A stretch of 64,000 bases of DNA from Methylobacter sp. KS41 (GTDB lineage: Bacteria > Pseudomonadota > Gammaproteobacteria > Methylococcales > Methylomonadaceae): positions 558,001-622,000 of the forward strand of contig PHSP01000001.1 in assembly GCA_002862125.1 (NCBI GenBank). The letters are read 5' to 3'. The notes under the pieces are model-generated. The model was not told where the DNA came from, did not search any database, and saw nothing but the letters and a program-made list of their open reading frames with translations. Position numbers and translations under genes: made by a program. Shown here piece by piece: positions 1 through 7,689 of the stretch (position 1 is the first letter of the stretch; every line of letters begins with the position of its first letter).

Positions 1-386
1 GATGGAATGCGCGTGGCGGCGGTAAATGCCAGTATAGCCTGAACATCGTCGGCGCTTGCGCGTTGCTGCCGGAGCCGTTGACAATTACGCTATTTCGGAT
101 TACTCAGGAATGCCTGACCAATATCGCCAAACATGCGTCTGCCGCGAACGCAAACATTACGCTGGTAATCAACTCAGGTGCGATTGCCTTGACCGTGGAA
201 GACGATGGCAGAGCCATTAAACTGCCCTTTGCCGACAACGCAGGCATAGGCCTGCTCGGCATCCGCGAGCGTGTCACCGCGCTGGATGGACGACTGACCT
301 TAGCCATCGCTAAGCCGCACGGTTTGATTGTTGAAGTACATCTGCCGATTATTCCTATTACGGAAGCACAGCATGAACATCATTAG
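1..386 (+). CDS. Sensor histidine kinase, C-terminal part (5' end outside window)
   Basis: The reading frame is open from the window edge (in-frame codons begin at base 3), so this is the 3' end of a larger gene. The visible 127 residues are a HATPase_c domain of the NarX/UhpB/DegS type: an N-box helix containing ITQECLTNIAKHA, a G1-like VEDDGR and a G2-like GIGLLGIRERV. Such kinases autophosphorylate on a His in a preceding HisKA_3 domain that is not visible here. The stop lies 14 bases inside the next gene, a NarL-type regulator, which indicates translational coupling and a cognate pair. The signal sensed cannot be deduced because the sensory part is missing. Confidence 0.9.
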   Translation, partial: WNARGGGKCQYSLNIVGACALLPEPLTITLFRITQECLTNIAKHASAANANITLVINSGAIALTVEDDGRAIKLPFADNAGIGLLGIRERVTALDGRLTLAIAKPHGLIVEVHLPIIPITEAQHEHH

Positions 387-1053
387 AATTTTGCTGGTTG
401 ACGATCATGCTATCGTTCGTGAAGGATATCTGTCGTTACTGGCAAAACAGCCTGACTTGCAGGTGGTCGCAGTTGCCGCAGATGGCGCTCAGGCTTATCA
501 GCAGTTTAAGGACTGCAGCCCTGACGTGGTGGTTACGGATCTGTCTTTGCCCGGAATCAGCGGGCTTGAACTGATTTCCCGGATCAAACAACGTGATGCG
601 AACGCGAAAATTCTGGTGTTCAGCATGCATCAAAATCCGAGCTTTGCTGTGCAGGCCAGTCGCGCCGGTGCCTTGGGTTATGTCACCAAAAGCAGTCCGC
701 CGGAAGTGTTGCTCCGGGCGATCCATGAGGTTTATGGTGGTCGCCACACCCTGAGCGCCGACATCGCCCAGGCGCTGGCACTGGAAAAGCTCGGTAATGA
801 ACGTATGGCTCTGGAGACCTTGACGGTGCGGGAGCTTGAAATTTTGCGTCTTTTGGTCGAAGCGAGAACGACCGAAGATATTGCGCAAATCCTTAACATC
901 AGCCCGAAAACCGTCGGCAACTGCCATTATTTAATCAAACGCAAACTCGGCGTTGCCGGAGACATAGAGTTGACACGCTTGGCGATCAGGTTGAATGTGA
1001 TTAATCTTTTGGATTTATCTGCTCCAGCCATTGAGTCTATAAAGACTTATTAA
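373..1053 (+). CDS. NarL/FixJ-family response regulator
   Basis: A 226-residue two-domain regulator. The receiver domain has the acidic pair in LLVDDHAIVREGY, the likely phospho-acceptor Asp in VVTDLSLPG (about residue 54) and the conserved Lys in YVTKSSPPE. The C-terminal LuxR-type HTH runs from about residue 155 to 215 (LTVRELEILRLL, IAQILNISPKTV). I chose the ATG at 373 because it gives a canonical receiver start (MNIIRILLVDDH); an upstream in-frame start at 328 would add residues without homology-like features. It overlaps the kinase gene by 14 bases, so the two are almost certainly a co-translated two-component system. Target genes are unknown. Confidence 0.92.
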   Translation: MNIIRILLVDDHAIVREGYLSLLAKQPDLQVVAVAADGAQAYQQFKDCSPDVVVTDLSLPGISGLELISRIKQRDANAKILVFSMHQNPSFAVQASRAGALGYVTKSSPPEVLLRAIHEVYGGRHTLSADIAQALALEKLGNERMALETLTVRELEILRLLVEARTTEDIAQILNISPKTVGNCHYLIKRKLGVAGDIELTRLAIRLNVINLLDLSAPAIESIKTY

Positions 1054-1492
1054 AGTCCATTTGATTTTTGGCTCAGAATGAAACGAGTTGAGGCTAAGTC
1101 GACCTGTTCTTATGGTCGATAGTGCTTAGTTAGTTCGCTAGAATCGACTGGCTGCTATACGTAAGACAGCTGTCCTTCATAAATCAGGGTTCTATGTCCG
1201 CAGTGGGTCGACTGCCGACGACCAGAAAACAAAAATTTGCTCATTGCCAGTGGCTGCTTTTGAGAATTCGATCCGCGCAAAAGCATTATTCGCTAGAATT
1301 GACTGGCCGATGACAGCTTTGGGTGGGTGACTGTCGATCAATGGCGGTCACTGAAGGACCGCTTCAAGGTTGACTATCCGTTCAGTGAAAGACTTTATTC
1401 GGCTTTTTATTTCTTAAACATGAAATGATTGCTCTCTGGATTTTTGCGATTTGCCCCAAGTTTTTTGTCTAGTTGGTTGGCTTGCCCGAGCT
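1054..1492. other. Gene-free region with degenerate repeats
   Basis: No credible ORF. The stretch carries two copies of a short motif resembling CTAGAATYGACTGGC (near 1128 and 1291) and a 60-bp segment at 1205-1264 that recurs in inverted orientation at 49457-49516. It looks like mobile or degenerate intergenic repeat DNA. No clear terminator was found after the response regulator. Confidence 0.5.
1205..1264 (+). repeat. 60-bp dispersed repeat, copy A
   Basis: This segment aligns without gaps to the reverse complement of 49457-49516 with 51 of 60 matches by eye. The conserved core includes GACGACCAGAAAACAAAAAT and AGTGGCTGCTTTTGAG. Both copies are in gene-free DNA, so a non-coding repeat family is the simplest reading. 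Confidence 0.75.
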
Positions 1493-2038
1493 TTATTTGT
1501 AGTCAATTTTCCAGGATTCAACGGACTTAGGCAGCCTCCCTAAATCATCGATTACGGCAATACGATGAGGAGGGGCATCGGACCAGTCCCACAAGACCAG
1601 GTTTCGATTTTCTTCCGTACATCCCGGCGCAAAGCTTTGTACAATAACGCCTGCGTATCCAATTTCTTGCAATTTGTTGGCGAGTTGCCAAGTAGGCGGC
1701 TCCTGGCCTTCGTCTGCCATGTATTCCCAAGGACAGGCCAAGTCAGCTTTAGTTAGGGTTAGTGCCTTTAATGTTTTAACCTTCGTTAAATCGACCAAGT
1801 CGGTGCAACTAGCTTGGTAAGCCACCAAAGTCATGGGCTGTGGTTTGAACGGGAAACCTTGCTGGGCTTCCATCCAGGCAGTGGTCGGGTCAAGCGGCGT
1901 ATATAAGGCGCTTTTGCCAGGCCTGTTAAATCGCCCGCCATGTTGTTTTGCCCCTTCCCCGGAGAGCGGCCGGTAAGACCACATGGGGTGGTGGGCACGG
2001 TAAACAATCCCGGAATACTCAATAACCGGTATTTTCAA
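1493..2038 (-). CDS. RES-domain toxin
   Basis: A 181-residue protein with the RES family hallmarks: an early Arg in GIVYRAHHP, GGRFNRPGKSALYTPLD (the R-x-N and Y-x-S-like segment) and an internal Glu in the AWMEAQQGF context. Characterised RES toxins of type II systems (ParT, MbcT, Res) attack NAD+ or modify metabolic enzymes; which activity applies here is not visible. It overlaps the upstream antitoxin gene by 4 bases, the normal antitoxin-first arrangement. Length and both partners are complete, so the module is probably functional. Confidence 0.88.
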   Translation of the reverse strand: MKIPVIEYSGIVYRAHHPMWSYRPLSGEGAKQHGGRFNRPGKSALYTPLDPTTAWMEAQQGFPFKPQPMTLVAYQASCTDLVDLTKVKTLKALTLTKADLACPWEYMADEGQEPPTWQLANKLQEIGYAGVIVQSFAPGCTEENRNLVLWDWSDAPPHRIAVIDDLGRLPKSVESWKIDYK

Positions 2039-2418
2039 GCATAGCCGCCGTCGGCAATCCGGGAAAGGTAGGCCTTAACGGCATCGGCATGGCCCTCCTT
2101 AACGAGATCTTCCGCCGTTTTATCCCCAAAAGAGGGTAAAGGTTGGGACCTAAACCAGGCAAAAGCCCGCCCTGCGCCACCAGACCAGTCAGCTACACGG
2201 TTGATGATTTCCACGGTATCCCTTAATCGGGTCTGTGTTGCTTTACTTTTGACGCGGTTGCTTTTAGAAACCGAATCACGCGATAAGCCGGTGACTTCCG
2301 CGAGGTCGCTTTGTGTAATATGCAACACTTTGGCCAATGCGCTGGCCGCGACTAAGCCATCGTCGTTGATTACTGTGCGTAAAAATTCTATGCTGCCCAT
2401 ATGCCTCAAAAAATGCAC
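2035..2418 (-). CDS. Xre/MbcA/ParS-type antitoxin of the RES toxin
   Basis: A 127-residue protein with an N-terminal helix-turn-helix (LHITQSDLAEVTGLSRDSVS, about residues 32-52) followed by the C-terminal antitoxin domain that normally contacts the RES toxin (RAFAWFRSQPLPSFGDKTAE, then GHADAVKAYLSRIADGGYA). The toxin gene starts within its last codons. Such antitoxins usually repress their own promoter; the AT-rich DNA just upstream (2419-2460), with two TATTATTG-like stretches, is the likely operator. The start could also be the internal ATG six codons in, at 2400; both have a short purine-rich run ahead. Confidence 0.88.
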   Translation of the reverse strand: MHFLRHMGSIEFLRTVINDDGLVAASALAKVLHITQSDLAEVTGLSRDSVSKSNRVKSKATQTRLRDTVEIINRVADWSGGAGRAFAWFRSQPLPSFGDKTAEDLVKEGHADAVKAYLSRIADGGYA

Positions 2419-2575
2419 CTTGTTAGGGTATTATTGTAAGGCGTATTATTGATAATTCAAGCCAATCTGTAAAGAGTACCTTGTTCTTATAAAGATCATC
2501 TTATTTGAATGGGCTATTATTTTTCAATTCAAGAAAAATAAATAGTGCACATAAATCAATATAATCAATAAGATA

Positions 2576-2848
2576 TTGTTTTTCTCCATTGCTGACATTG
2601 GCTCATTTCAACCAATTTGGGAAGATCGGCCACTTTGCGACATTCAACAATTTCAAAGTATGGTGACTGCAACACAATTAGCTCTCATTCAAAATTTAGA
2701 TGCGATTAGCTTGCGTAATCGCATTTTTGAAGCCGAAATAATATTTCTCCGTTTACACTTTGCTAATCGGAGCTATGCGAGCTTTATTCATAGAGATAGC
2801 CAAATCCGAAAAATACCCTATAAGTATTCAATTCTTTATGAATGCTAA
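2576..2848 (+). CDS. Small hypothetical protein beside an attC-like site
   Basis: A 90-residue ORF with no family I recognise. The composition (FFSIADIGSFQPIW, LALIQNLDAISLRNRIFEAE) is protein-like rather than random but no domain is evident. Its stop codon lies inside the left arm of the attC-like site at 2845-2917, yet that site is oriented for minus-strand cassettes, so this ORF would be inverted relative to the array. The upstream DNA (2450-2575) is very AT-rich and could hold a promoter. Existence as an expressed gene is uncertain. Confidence 0.35.
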   Translation: MFFSIADIGSFQPIWEDRPLCDIQQFQSMVTATQLALIQNLDAISLRNRIFEAEIIFLRLHFANRSYASFIHRDSQIRKIPYKYSILYEC

Positions 2849-2917
2849 CGCCTCAATAACCGGCGTAGCTTTGCTGTGTCCGGAGCCGAAGGCACATAGT
2901 TAATTGATTTGTTAGCA
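2845..2917 (-). repeat. attC-like integron recombination site
   Basis: A 73-bp imperfect inverted repeat with attC architecture. Outer arms are TGCTAAC and GTTAGCA; inward there is an unpaired spacer (GCC against AAA), then the paired box TCAAT-AAC against TCAATTAAC with one extra base, then a variable loop. Read on the minus strand it starts with CTAACAAA and ends with GGCGTTAG, the usual polarity of attC sites at the 3' end of a cassette. It follows directly the stop of the minus-strand HNH gene. Confidence 0.65.
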
Positions 2918-2920
2918 CGT

Positions 2921-3742
2921 TTACTCACTCTGGAAGATAAACTCTCGATGATACTTTAAATATTTATCACGATTCTCATGAATCATTGATAGCTTGAAAG
3001 AATTATCTACACCTAAAGCCTCGAGTGTTTTCTCGTCCAGTGCCTTTGAAACAACAATATTTCCCATTGAATCAAATGTAATCATCCCACTATCAAACAG
3101 GGTGTCTAGGTTTGGAGTTAGCAGCAGACCGTTGTAAGGGTCTAAGCGCTCAAAGTTATTGCTATCACGCCACGGCTTAATATGGGAAGCTTTAAGCAAA
3201 TCGATTTGCTCACAACCTGTAACGGAGCACTTTTCCCACAATTGAATTAGGTCTTTCCGATATTTCCCTTGTCCTTTCCTACTACTAACTATACGTTCTA
3301 TTTCAGTTTCAGTTAATCCGGCAAACTCGCCATTTTCTTTAGCATCTGAGATCTCATCTTCTGGTTTACGGAGGTAGTACGGTTTAGTTTTTGCCAACCT
3401 TTCAACAAATTCGCGCATCGAGACTTTTGTTTCGAACCCAAATGGAATGCCAAACGGAACAGGTTCTTTACCTCGATTCATGCGCTTGGGAAACTTTCGC
3501 ATACTTGATTTATGGTTCAGAGTTCCTGTGGTTTCTACACCGGAAATAGATAACAGTTCGCTTTTATATCCTTCAAAGCGCGGATGAATAACGAGCGCTG
3601 AAGCCTTTTCTCCTGCTTGTTTATTTATGTAGATATATTGTTTTATGCAAGGCAGAAAAAACTGTATTGCGTATTGAATTTCATGTCTTTCTGTTGCATG
3701 AAATTCATTCAAAACCTCTTCGATCTGACTAAGTGTGATCAT
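2921..3742 (-). CDS. HNH endonuclease-domain protein (HNH_2-like), cassette gene
   Basis: A 273-residue protein with a C-terminal HNH nuclease module: Cys pair region CSVTGCEQ, then LLKASHIKPWRD (the catalytic His), then LDPYNGLLLTPNLDTLFDSG, the Asn/His-equivalent part of PF13391-type domains. The N-terminal 130 residues are unassigned. It resembles stand-alone restriction-like HNH proteins, so a role against invading DNA is possible but not shown. I prefer the ATG at 3742 over the adjacent GTG at 3745 because a GGAAAG stretch lies just upstream. The gene is bounded by attC-like sites on both sides, as expected for an integron cassette. Confidence 0.75.
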   Translation of the reverse strand: MITLSQIEEVLNEFHATERHEIQYAIQFFLPCIKQYIYINKQAGEKASALVIHPRFEGYKSELLSISGVETTGTLNHKSSMRKFPKRMNRGKEPVPFGIPFGFETKVSMREFVERLAKTKPYYLRKPEDEISDAKENGEFAGLTETEIERIVSSRKGQGKYRKDLIQLWEKCSVTGCEQIDLLKASHIKPWRDSNNFERLDPYNGLLLTPNLDTLFDSGMITFDSMGNIVVSKALDEKTLEALGVDNSFKLSMIHENRDKYLKYHREFIFQSE

Positions 3743-3760
3743 CACTTTCCCATTGACAGT

Positions 3761-3837
3761 TGGTAATGCAGCAAATAACCGGGCGCGAAAAGCGCGAAGC
3801 GGTTTTTGCTGTCCGCGTTAGTTTGCATTGTTAGAGG
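3761..3837 (-). repeat. attC-like site, second copy (degraded)
   Basis: On the minus strand this reads TCTAACAATGCAAACTAACG, a hairpin-forming middle rich in GCGC, then GGTTATTTGCTGCATTACC. The arms AATGCA-AACTAA and AATGCAGCAAATAA pair with extra bases on one side, as in attC L boxes. The right-hand core is ATTACCA rather than the consensus GTTRRRY, so it may be a decayed site. The stop codon of the gene at 3818-4324 lies inside it, which is common for cassette genes. Confidence 0.5.
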
Positions 3838-4324
3838 CCATTACTTGTTCAAGCATATTCCTATCAGTAAACTCTCTGACAATCACAGCGCCTACAGAGT
3901 GCGCAAGCGAGTATCCATCCCAAAGCCTTTGAAAGGTAATGTCTTGCTCTTTGTAGCGCTCCTGTATATCAGGAAACACAGATAGAAGTTGTCTTGACCG
4001 TTCCCAATCATTTAACCCTGACGCCTCGAAAAACTTATCTAGTCCTTTATTAAGGTTGTGACCTATAGCTTTTGCCTGATTTTGTGAAAGGCCATTTTTC
4101 AAGGCAACGTATGACTTGAAAAATATCTCGAGCGCCATTCTACAATTAAGAATTGCACGAGGATCTGGGCGATGCTGGCAAAGTATGGATGTAGATGCCC
4201 TCAGCTCTTGATCCGCAGACATGAGTAGCTGAGCGCCGAATTCATTCAAGCCTTGCGTTTTACGAAGATCATCTATACCCAGTCCGTAGTCTAGAGTTAG
4301 CGTTCGGCGCGGACACGTCACCAA
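3818..4324 (-). CDS. HEPN-like hypothetical protein, cassette gene
   Basis: Up to 168 residues, mostly helical. The stretch RMALEIFFKSYVALKNGLSQ followed by AIGHNLNKGLDKFFEASG resembles HEPN-type helical proteins, but the catalytic R-x4-6-H motif of HEPN RNases is not clear, so the family is tentative. There is no ATG near the 5' end; the frame opens with TTG at 4324 after a stop codon, and an internal ATG lies at 4222. The 5' part may have been altered by the IS66-type element next door. The 3' end runs into an attC-like site. Confidence 0.5.
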   Translation of the reverse strand: MVTCPRRTLTLDYGLGIDDLRKTQGLNEFGAQLLMSADQELRASTSILCQHRPDPRAILNCRMALEIFFKSYVALKNGLSQNQAKAIGHNLNKGLDKFFEASGLNDWERSRQLLSVFPDIQERYKEQDITFQRLWDGYSLAHSVGAVIVREFTDRNMLEQVMASNNAN

Positions 4325-4420
4325 TAGCTAGCCAATTCAGTTTTTTTCTGATTGAATTCGAATCGGCAAATAACAAATTATCTGAACGACTGACATGTTA
4401 AGTGTCGTCCAAACCGGCTA

Positions 4421-6019
4421 TCAATTATTCTCGTCTTGATCTGGCTTAATGTACTCAACCGGATGTGCAAAGGGCAGTAACTCGTCGATACGACTATTAG
4501 GCCAGGTGGGCAATTTTTCCAATGTATCTCTAAGCCATGCGGCTGGATCGATTCCGTTAAGTTTGGCGGTGCCGAGCAGGGTTTGAATGGCAGCAGCCCG
4601 TTGACCCGCTCGCTCGGAACCGGTGAATAACCAGTTCTTCTTACCCAGGGCAATAGGCCGGATGGTGTTTTCTACCGGGTTATTGTCGATCGGCAAATGG
4701 CCGGTTTCCGCATAGCGGATCAGGGATGGCCAGCGTTTCAAGGTATAATCCAGAGCTTTTGCGGAACCGCCGCCATTGGCAGTTTTAATTCGGGTTTGGA
4801 TGAGCCATTCATGCAAGGCATTGAGTGCGGGTTGACTTTGCTCCAGACGCAACTGTTGACGAACGTCGATGCTCAGCGCTTTGCCTTGTTGCTCGATATG
4901 ATATAGCTGACCGATGCGCGTCAAGGCTTCGAGCGCCATGGAACTGGCATTGGCCTGGTGCAGGTCGAAGAATTTTCGGCGTGCGTGCGCCCAGCAGCCC
5001 AGTTCTATGCAGGGATCTTGCCGTGCCTCAGTGAATAAGGCCTTGTAACCCCCATAGTCATCAACCATTAAGTGCCCATGCCAGTTGCCCAAAAACTGGC
5101 GCGCGTGGTCGCCACTGCGTCCGCCCCGGTAGTCGAAGACAATGATCCGCGGTCCGTCCTCCAGGTCGTTACTGCGGTAGGCCCAAAGATAAGCTTTTTT
5201 GGTTTTTCCGCTGCCGGGATCGAGTTGGGGCACAGGCGTCTCATCAGCGTGGAGCGTGCCGCGTTTCAGCAGCAGCTCAACTAGCCGATCCACCAAGGGT
5301 TGCAGCGCTACCCCCGTGCGACCTACCCATTCCGCCATCGTGGAACGGGCCAGAATGACTTGGTCACGGGCGGCGATCTGCTCCAGTCGGTAAAGCGGAA
5401 GATGATCCAGGTATTTACTGATCAGTACCCAAACCAGCAAACCCACAGCCGCCATGCCACCGTCGATGATGGCAGGGGGAACCGGCGCGGCAGTGATAGT
5501 TTCACAGTTGCGGCATGCATATTGCGGACGGATGTGGCGGTGGACAAAGAACTTGGCAGGCTCGACATCGAGTTGTTCAGTGATGTCTTCGCCAATTTTG
5601 ACTAAGTCCTTGCCGCACTGACCGCATTGGCAGGACGCCGGCTCGTGGCGGTGCTCAATGCGCGGCAAATGCGCTGGCAAAGGCTGGCGGCCCGCGCGGG
5701 GACGCTTGGGCTTGGTAACGGTGGAATCGGCTTGTTCGCCGGCTTGCTCGACTTCTGCCTCAAGCGCCGCAATGTCTTCGTTGCAGGTTTCCTCGAACAA
5801 ATCCCTTTGCAAACCGGATAGTGCTTCGCTTTTTACGCCATAGCGAATGCGTCTTAGATGGGCCAATTCCAGGATCAGGGCTTGGATTTTGAGGTCTTTG
5901 GCTTGAAGGGTTTCAGTATCCTTTTTTATCTGATCAAGCAGCGATTGAATCAGTGCCGCCACTTGCGTTTTGGCGGTGGTATCAAGGTTCAAATCATCCA
6001 GTTGGTTCAGTATTTTCAT
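4421..6019 (-). CDS. tnpC: IS66 family transposase (TnpC)
   Basis: A 532-residue DDE transposase. The order is: N-terminal coiled coil (residues 1-60), acidic linker, zinc-binding region (ASCQCGQCGKDLVKIG), then the RNase H-fold core with Asp in LHADETPVPQ, Asp in LMVDDYGGYKAL and Glu in IDNNPVENTIRPIALGKKNW. The C-terminal IS66_C part (LLGTAKLNGIDPAAWLRDTL) is intact. The length is typical for the family, with no frameshift, so the element may be active. It is the last gene of the tnpABC set. Confidence 0.95.
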   Translation of the reverse strand: MKILNQLDDLNLDTTAKTQVAALIQSLLDQIKKDTETLQAKDLKIQALILELAHLRRIRYGVKSEALSGLQRDLFEETCNEDIAALEAEVEQAGEQADSTVTKPKRPRAGRQPLPAHLPRIEHRHEPASCQCGQCGKDLVKIGEDITEQLDVEPAKFFVHRHIRPQYACRNCETITAAPVPPAIIDGGMAAVGLLVWVLISKYLDHLPLYRLEQIAARDQVILARSTMAEWVGRTGVALQPLVDRLVELLLKRGTLHADETPVPQLDPGSGKTKKAYLWAYRSNDLEDGPRIIVFDYRGGRSGDHARQFLGNWHGHLMVDDYGGYKALFTEARQDPCIELGCWAHARRKFFDLHQANASSMALEALTRIGQLYHIEQQGKALSIDVRQQLRLEQSQPALNALHEWLIQTRIKTANGGGSAKALDYTLKRWPSLIRYAETGHLPIDNNPVENTIRPIALGKKNWLFTGSERAGQRAAAIQTLLGTAKLNGIDPAAWLRDTLEKLPTWPNSRIDELLPFAHPVEYIKPDQDENN

Positions 6020-6105
6020 GGCAGTATTTTACCATAAAAAGCCTCTGTAGACAGCATTAATACTGGGTTTTTAACAGTTTTTCAGCCGCCGGAAAGGCTT
6101 GCTAA

Positions 6106-6456
6106 TCAAGCGTCTAAATGGGCAAGCGGCAACGCCGATAAACGTCGCCAATCCACCCCGGCAATCAGCCACTCCCACTGTGCTTGCGTGATGGAAAAAC
6201 GGCTCTCACCCGGCGTAGGCCAGATGAAATGCCCCTGATGCAGGCGTCGCTGACACAACCACACGCCATTGCCGTCCCACAGCAGAACTTTGATACGATT
6301 ACCGGCGGCGTTGCGAAACACAAAAGCCGATCCTTCACAGGGCTTCTGTCCCAAGGTTTGCGCTACTTGCGCCGACAACCCGTCGATGCCCCTGCGGAGA
6401 TCCACCGGCGCTACACTCAACCAAATCTGTCCAGGACTGCTAATTAAGACAGGCAT
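6106..6456 (-). CDS. tnpB: IS66 accessory protein TnpB (Orf2)
   Basis: A 116-residue protein of the IS66 Orf2 family, recognised from WLSVAPVDLRRGIDGLSAQV, the GSAFVFRNAAGNRIKVLLWD block and GVWLCQRRLHQGHFIWP. This protein is required together with TnpA and TnpC for transposition of IS66 relatives, with no independent catalytic motif. It overlaps tnpA by 13 bases and precedes tnpC by about 90 bases, the standard spacing. It is unrelated to the RNA-guided TnpB nuclease at 36640-37857, despite the shared name. Confidence 0.93.
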   Translation of the reverse strand: MPVLISSPGQIWLSVAPVDLRRGIDGLSAQVAQTLGQKPCEGSAFVFRNAAGNRIKVLLWDGNGVWLCQRRLHQGHFIWPTPGESRFSITQAQWEWLIAGVDWRRLSALPLAHLDA

Positions 6457-6755
6457 TGCAGCAACTCGGCTAGCCAGCGCGGCGATACCGCCGTCGACAA
6501 CTCAAGCTCTTCACCGTGCGGAAATCGGAGCATCATGTCTGCTTGGACAGCTGCGACTGGCACCGATGGCGCAACCTGGATGGGAATTATTTCGAGAGCC
6601 CCATCTTTACCCAAAGGTAATTCATCCCGAGCACGCCGAACCCACACCGAAAAAGTTTTAGCATTGAGTCCTTGCTGGCGACAGTAATCCGCCTGACTCA
6701 AACCACTTCCGCGCCAAGCTTTTACATGCTGCTGCCATTGTGTTTGTGTTTTCAT
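6444..6755 (-). CDS. tnpA: IS66 accessory protein TnpA (Orf1)
   Basis: A 103-residue DNA-binding protein of the IS66 Orf1 group, with the typical start TQWQQHVKAWRGSGLSQADY, the HTH-like CRQQGLNAKTFSVWVRR and a hydrophobic C-terminal block. I take the ATG at 6755 as the start; a TTG two codons earlier is less likely. This ATG overlaps the stop of the upstream gene (6755-7219) as TAATG, which is unusual because IS66 elements normally have non-coding DNA ahead of tnpA. Confidence 0.88.
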   Translation of the reverse strand: MKTQTQWQQHVKAWRGSGLSQADYCRQQGLNAKTFSVWVRRARDELPLGKDGALEIIPIQVAPSVPVAAVQADMMLRFPHGEELELSTAVSPRWLAELLQCLS

Positions 6756-7219
6756 TACCAATCCTCATAAAAAAATGCTGAGGATGTCAGAATCAGATTC
6801 GGAAAGCTATGTGGTGCGGCTAACCCCTTACAGTCTAGACAGTCCGCCCAATAAACAACATATTCCCAAGCTTGCCTGTGATCTGCCATCATCTGCTGTT
6901 TAACGCCATCAGGCATTTCATGAAGACAATCGAACGCATTTAACTGTACCCCGCCAAAGATGATTGGAATAGACACAACCCAAAATTGGGAGTCATAGAA
7001 ATATACAGCTTCATACAGGCTACCGACGTGGTGAAAGCCAGGCTTTGAATGGGATTCAAACCATTTGTAAATCGTTTCAGCGACGTCCGAGGTTATATCT
7101 ACTGAAGTATTAAACTCTTCGGAATAACGGCGAATTGCCTCCCAAGGCCGACGGCGCTGATCCATGCCTGCGGCGCGAAACTCTGCGTTTAGGTTCGCAA
7201 TCCACTTTTCGGTAACCAC
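6755..7219 (-). CDS. Hypothetical protein running into the IS66 element
   Basis: A 154-residue ORF starting with GTG, with no family I recognise. It looks protein-like and acidic (EAIRRYSEEFNTSVDI, SLYEAVYFYDSQFWVVSIPI). Its stop overlaps the tnpA ATG. The last 26 or so codons coincide with a candidate IS terminal repeat (GTAAGGGGTTAGCC), so the natural C-terminus may have been replaced by IS sequence. It may also be an immunity- or SMI1-like small cytosolic protein, but I see nothing decisive. Confidence 0.5.
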   Translation of the reverse strand: MVTEKWIANLNAEFRAAGMDQRRRPWEAIRRYSEEFNTSVDITSDVAETIYKWFESHSKPGFHHVGSLYEAVYFYDSQFWVVSIPIIFGGVQLNAFDCLHEMPDGVKQQMMADHRQAWEYVVYWADCLDCKGLAAPHSFPNLILTSSAFFYEDW

Positions 7220-7689
7220 TTCTCAGTCCTTTCTTTATATCAATCGGCAACCAAAAATAATGGCCGGTAATGGCCTGAACGCCGCCATTGAATCACTTCG
7301 CGCGACAGACCGCAATGGGTCGATTCCTGGCGGTCGGCCTATCTCAGATAATTAATATCCAGTGACTGCTATCGAGTAATTTTCCATGGCCGGATTTCCA
7401 TAATCATGAGTGCCTGGTATGCTTGTGAATGGGTTGCGAGCGATCAATATGATAGAGCTGGCAGACATGTTTTAGGCTATTTATCGCCGGACAGTTTTGC
7501 AATTAACCCGGCGAGCAGCCTTCCAATGGTTGGTGGTATCGGTGGAGTAGATGTTACTGGAAATCCATTCGGCACCGATTCTAACGACCAGATGACTTCA
7601 TCGATTTTAGGCGATAACTGGTCGTCTACATCAAACCTCGGCGGTATTTTTCTGACTTGTGAACGAAATCTTGAAAAGGATGGAGGATG
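7220..7689. other. Gene-poor region with degenerate repeat
   Basis: The left half contains GC-rich, partly self-complementary DNA (GGCCGGTAATGGCCTGAA, CGGTCGGCC) similar in style to the other intergenic repeats of the window. A plus-strand ORF (7406-7795, 129 codons) crosses it, but its 3' third is antisense to a lipoprotein gene and it lacks a good ribosome site, so I do not call it. It might be a relic of a secreted-protein gene. Confidence 0.4.

Larger units (their letters stand above)
4421..6755 (-). mobile_element. IS66-family insertion sequence (ends not fixed)
   Basis: Three minus-strand genes in the order tnpA, tnpB, tnpC, all full length, define an IS66-type element. Terminal repeats could not be fixed with confidence: a GTAAGGGGTTAGCC-like start (minus strand from 6832) and a weakly similar GTTAAGTGTCGTCC at 4395 are candidates, matching at 11 of 19 positions, but the flanks do not show an 8-bp target duplication. 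The coordinates given therefore cover only the gene block. Confidence 0.8.

Noticed and set aside
2035-2452. Antisense ORF over the antitoxin gene
   Set aside because: Shadow of a well-supported coding frame.
4361-7250. AATCGGCAA repeated at about 4360 and 7241 as a possible target duplication of the IS66 element
   Set aside because: The adjoining ends do not form inverted repeats, and the length does not match the 8 bp usual for IS66.
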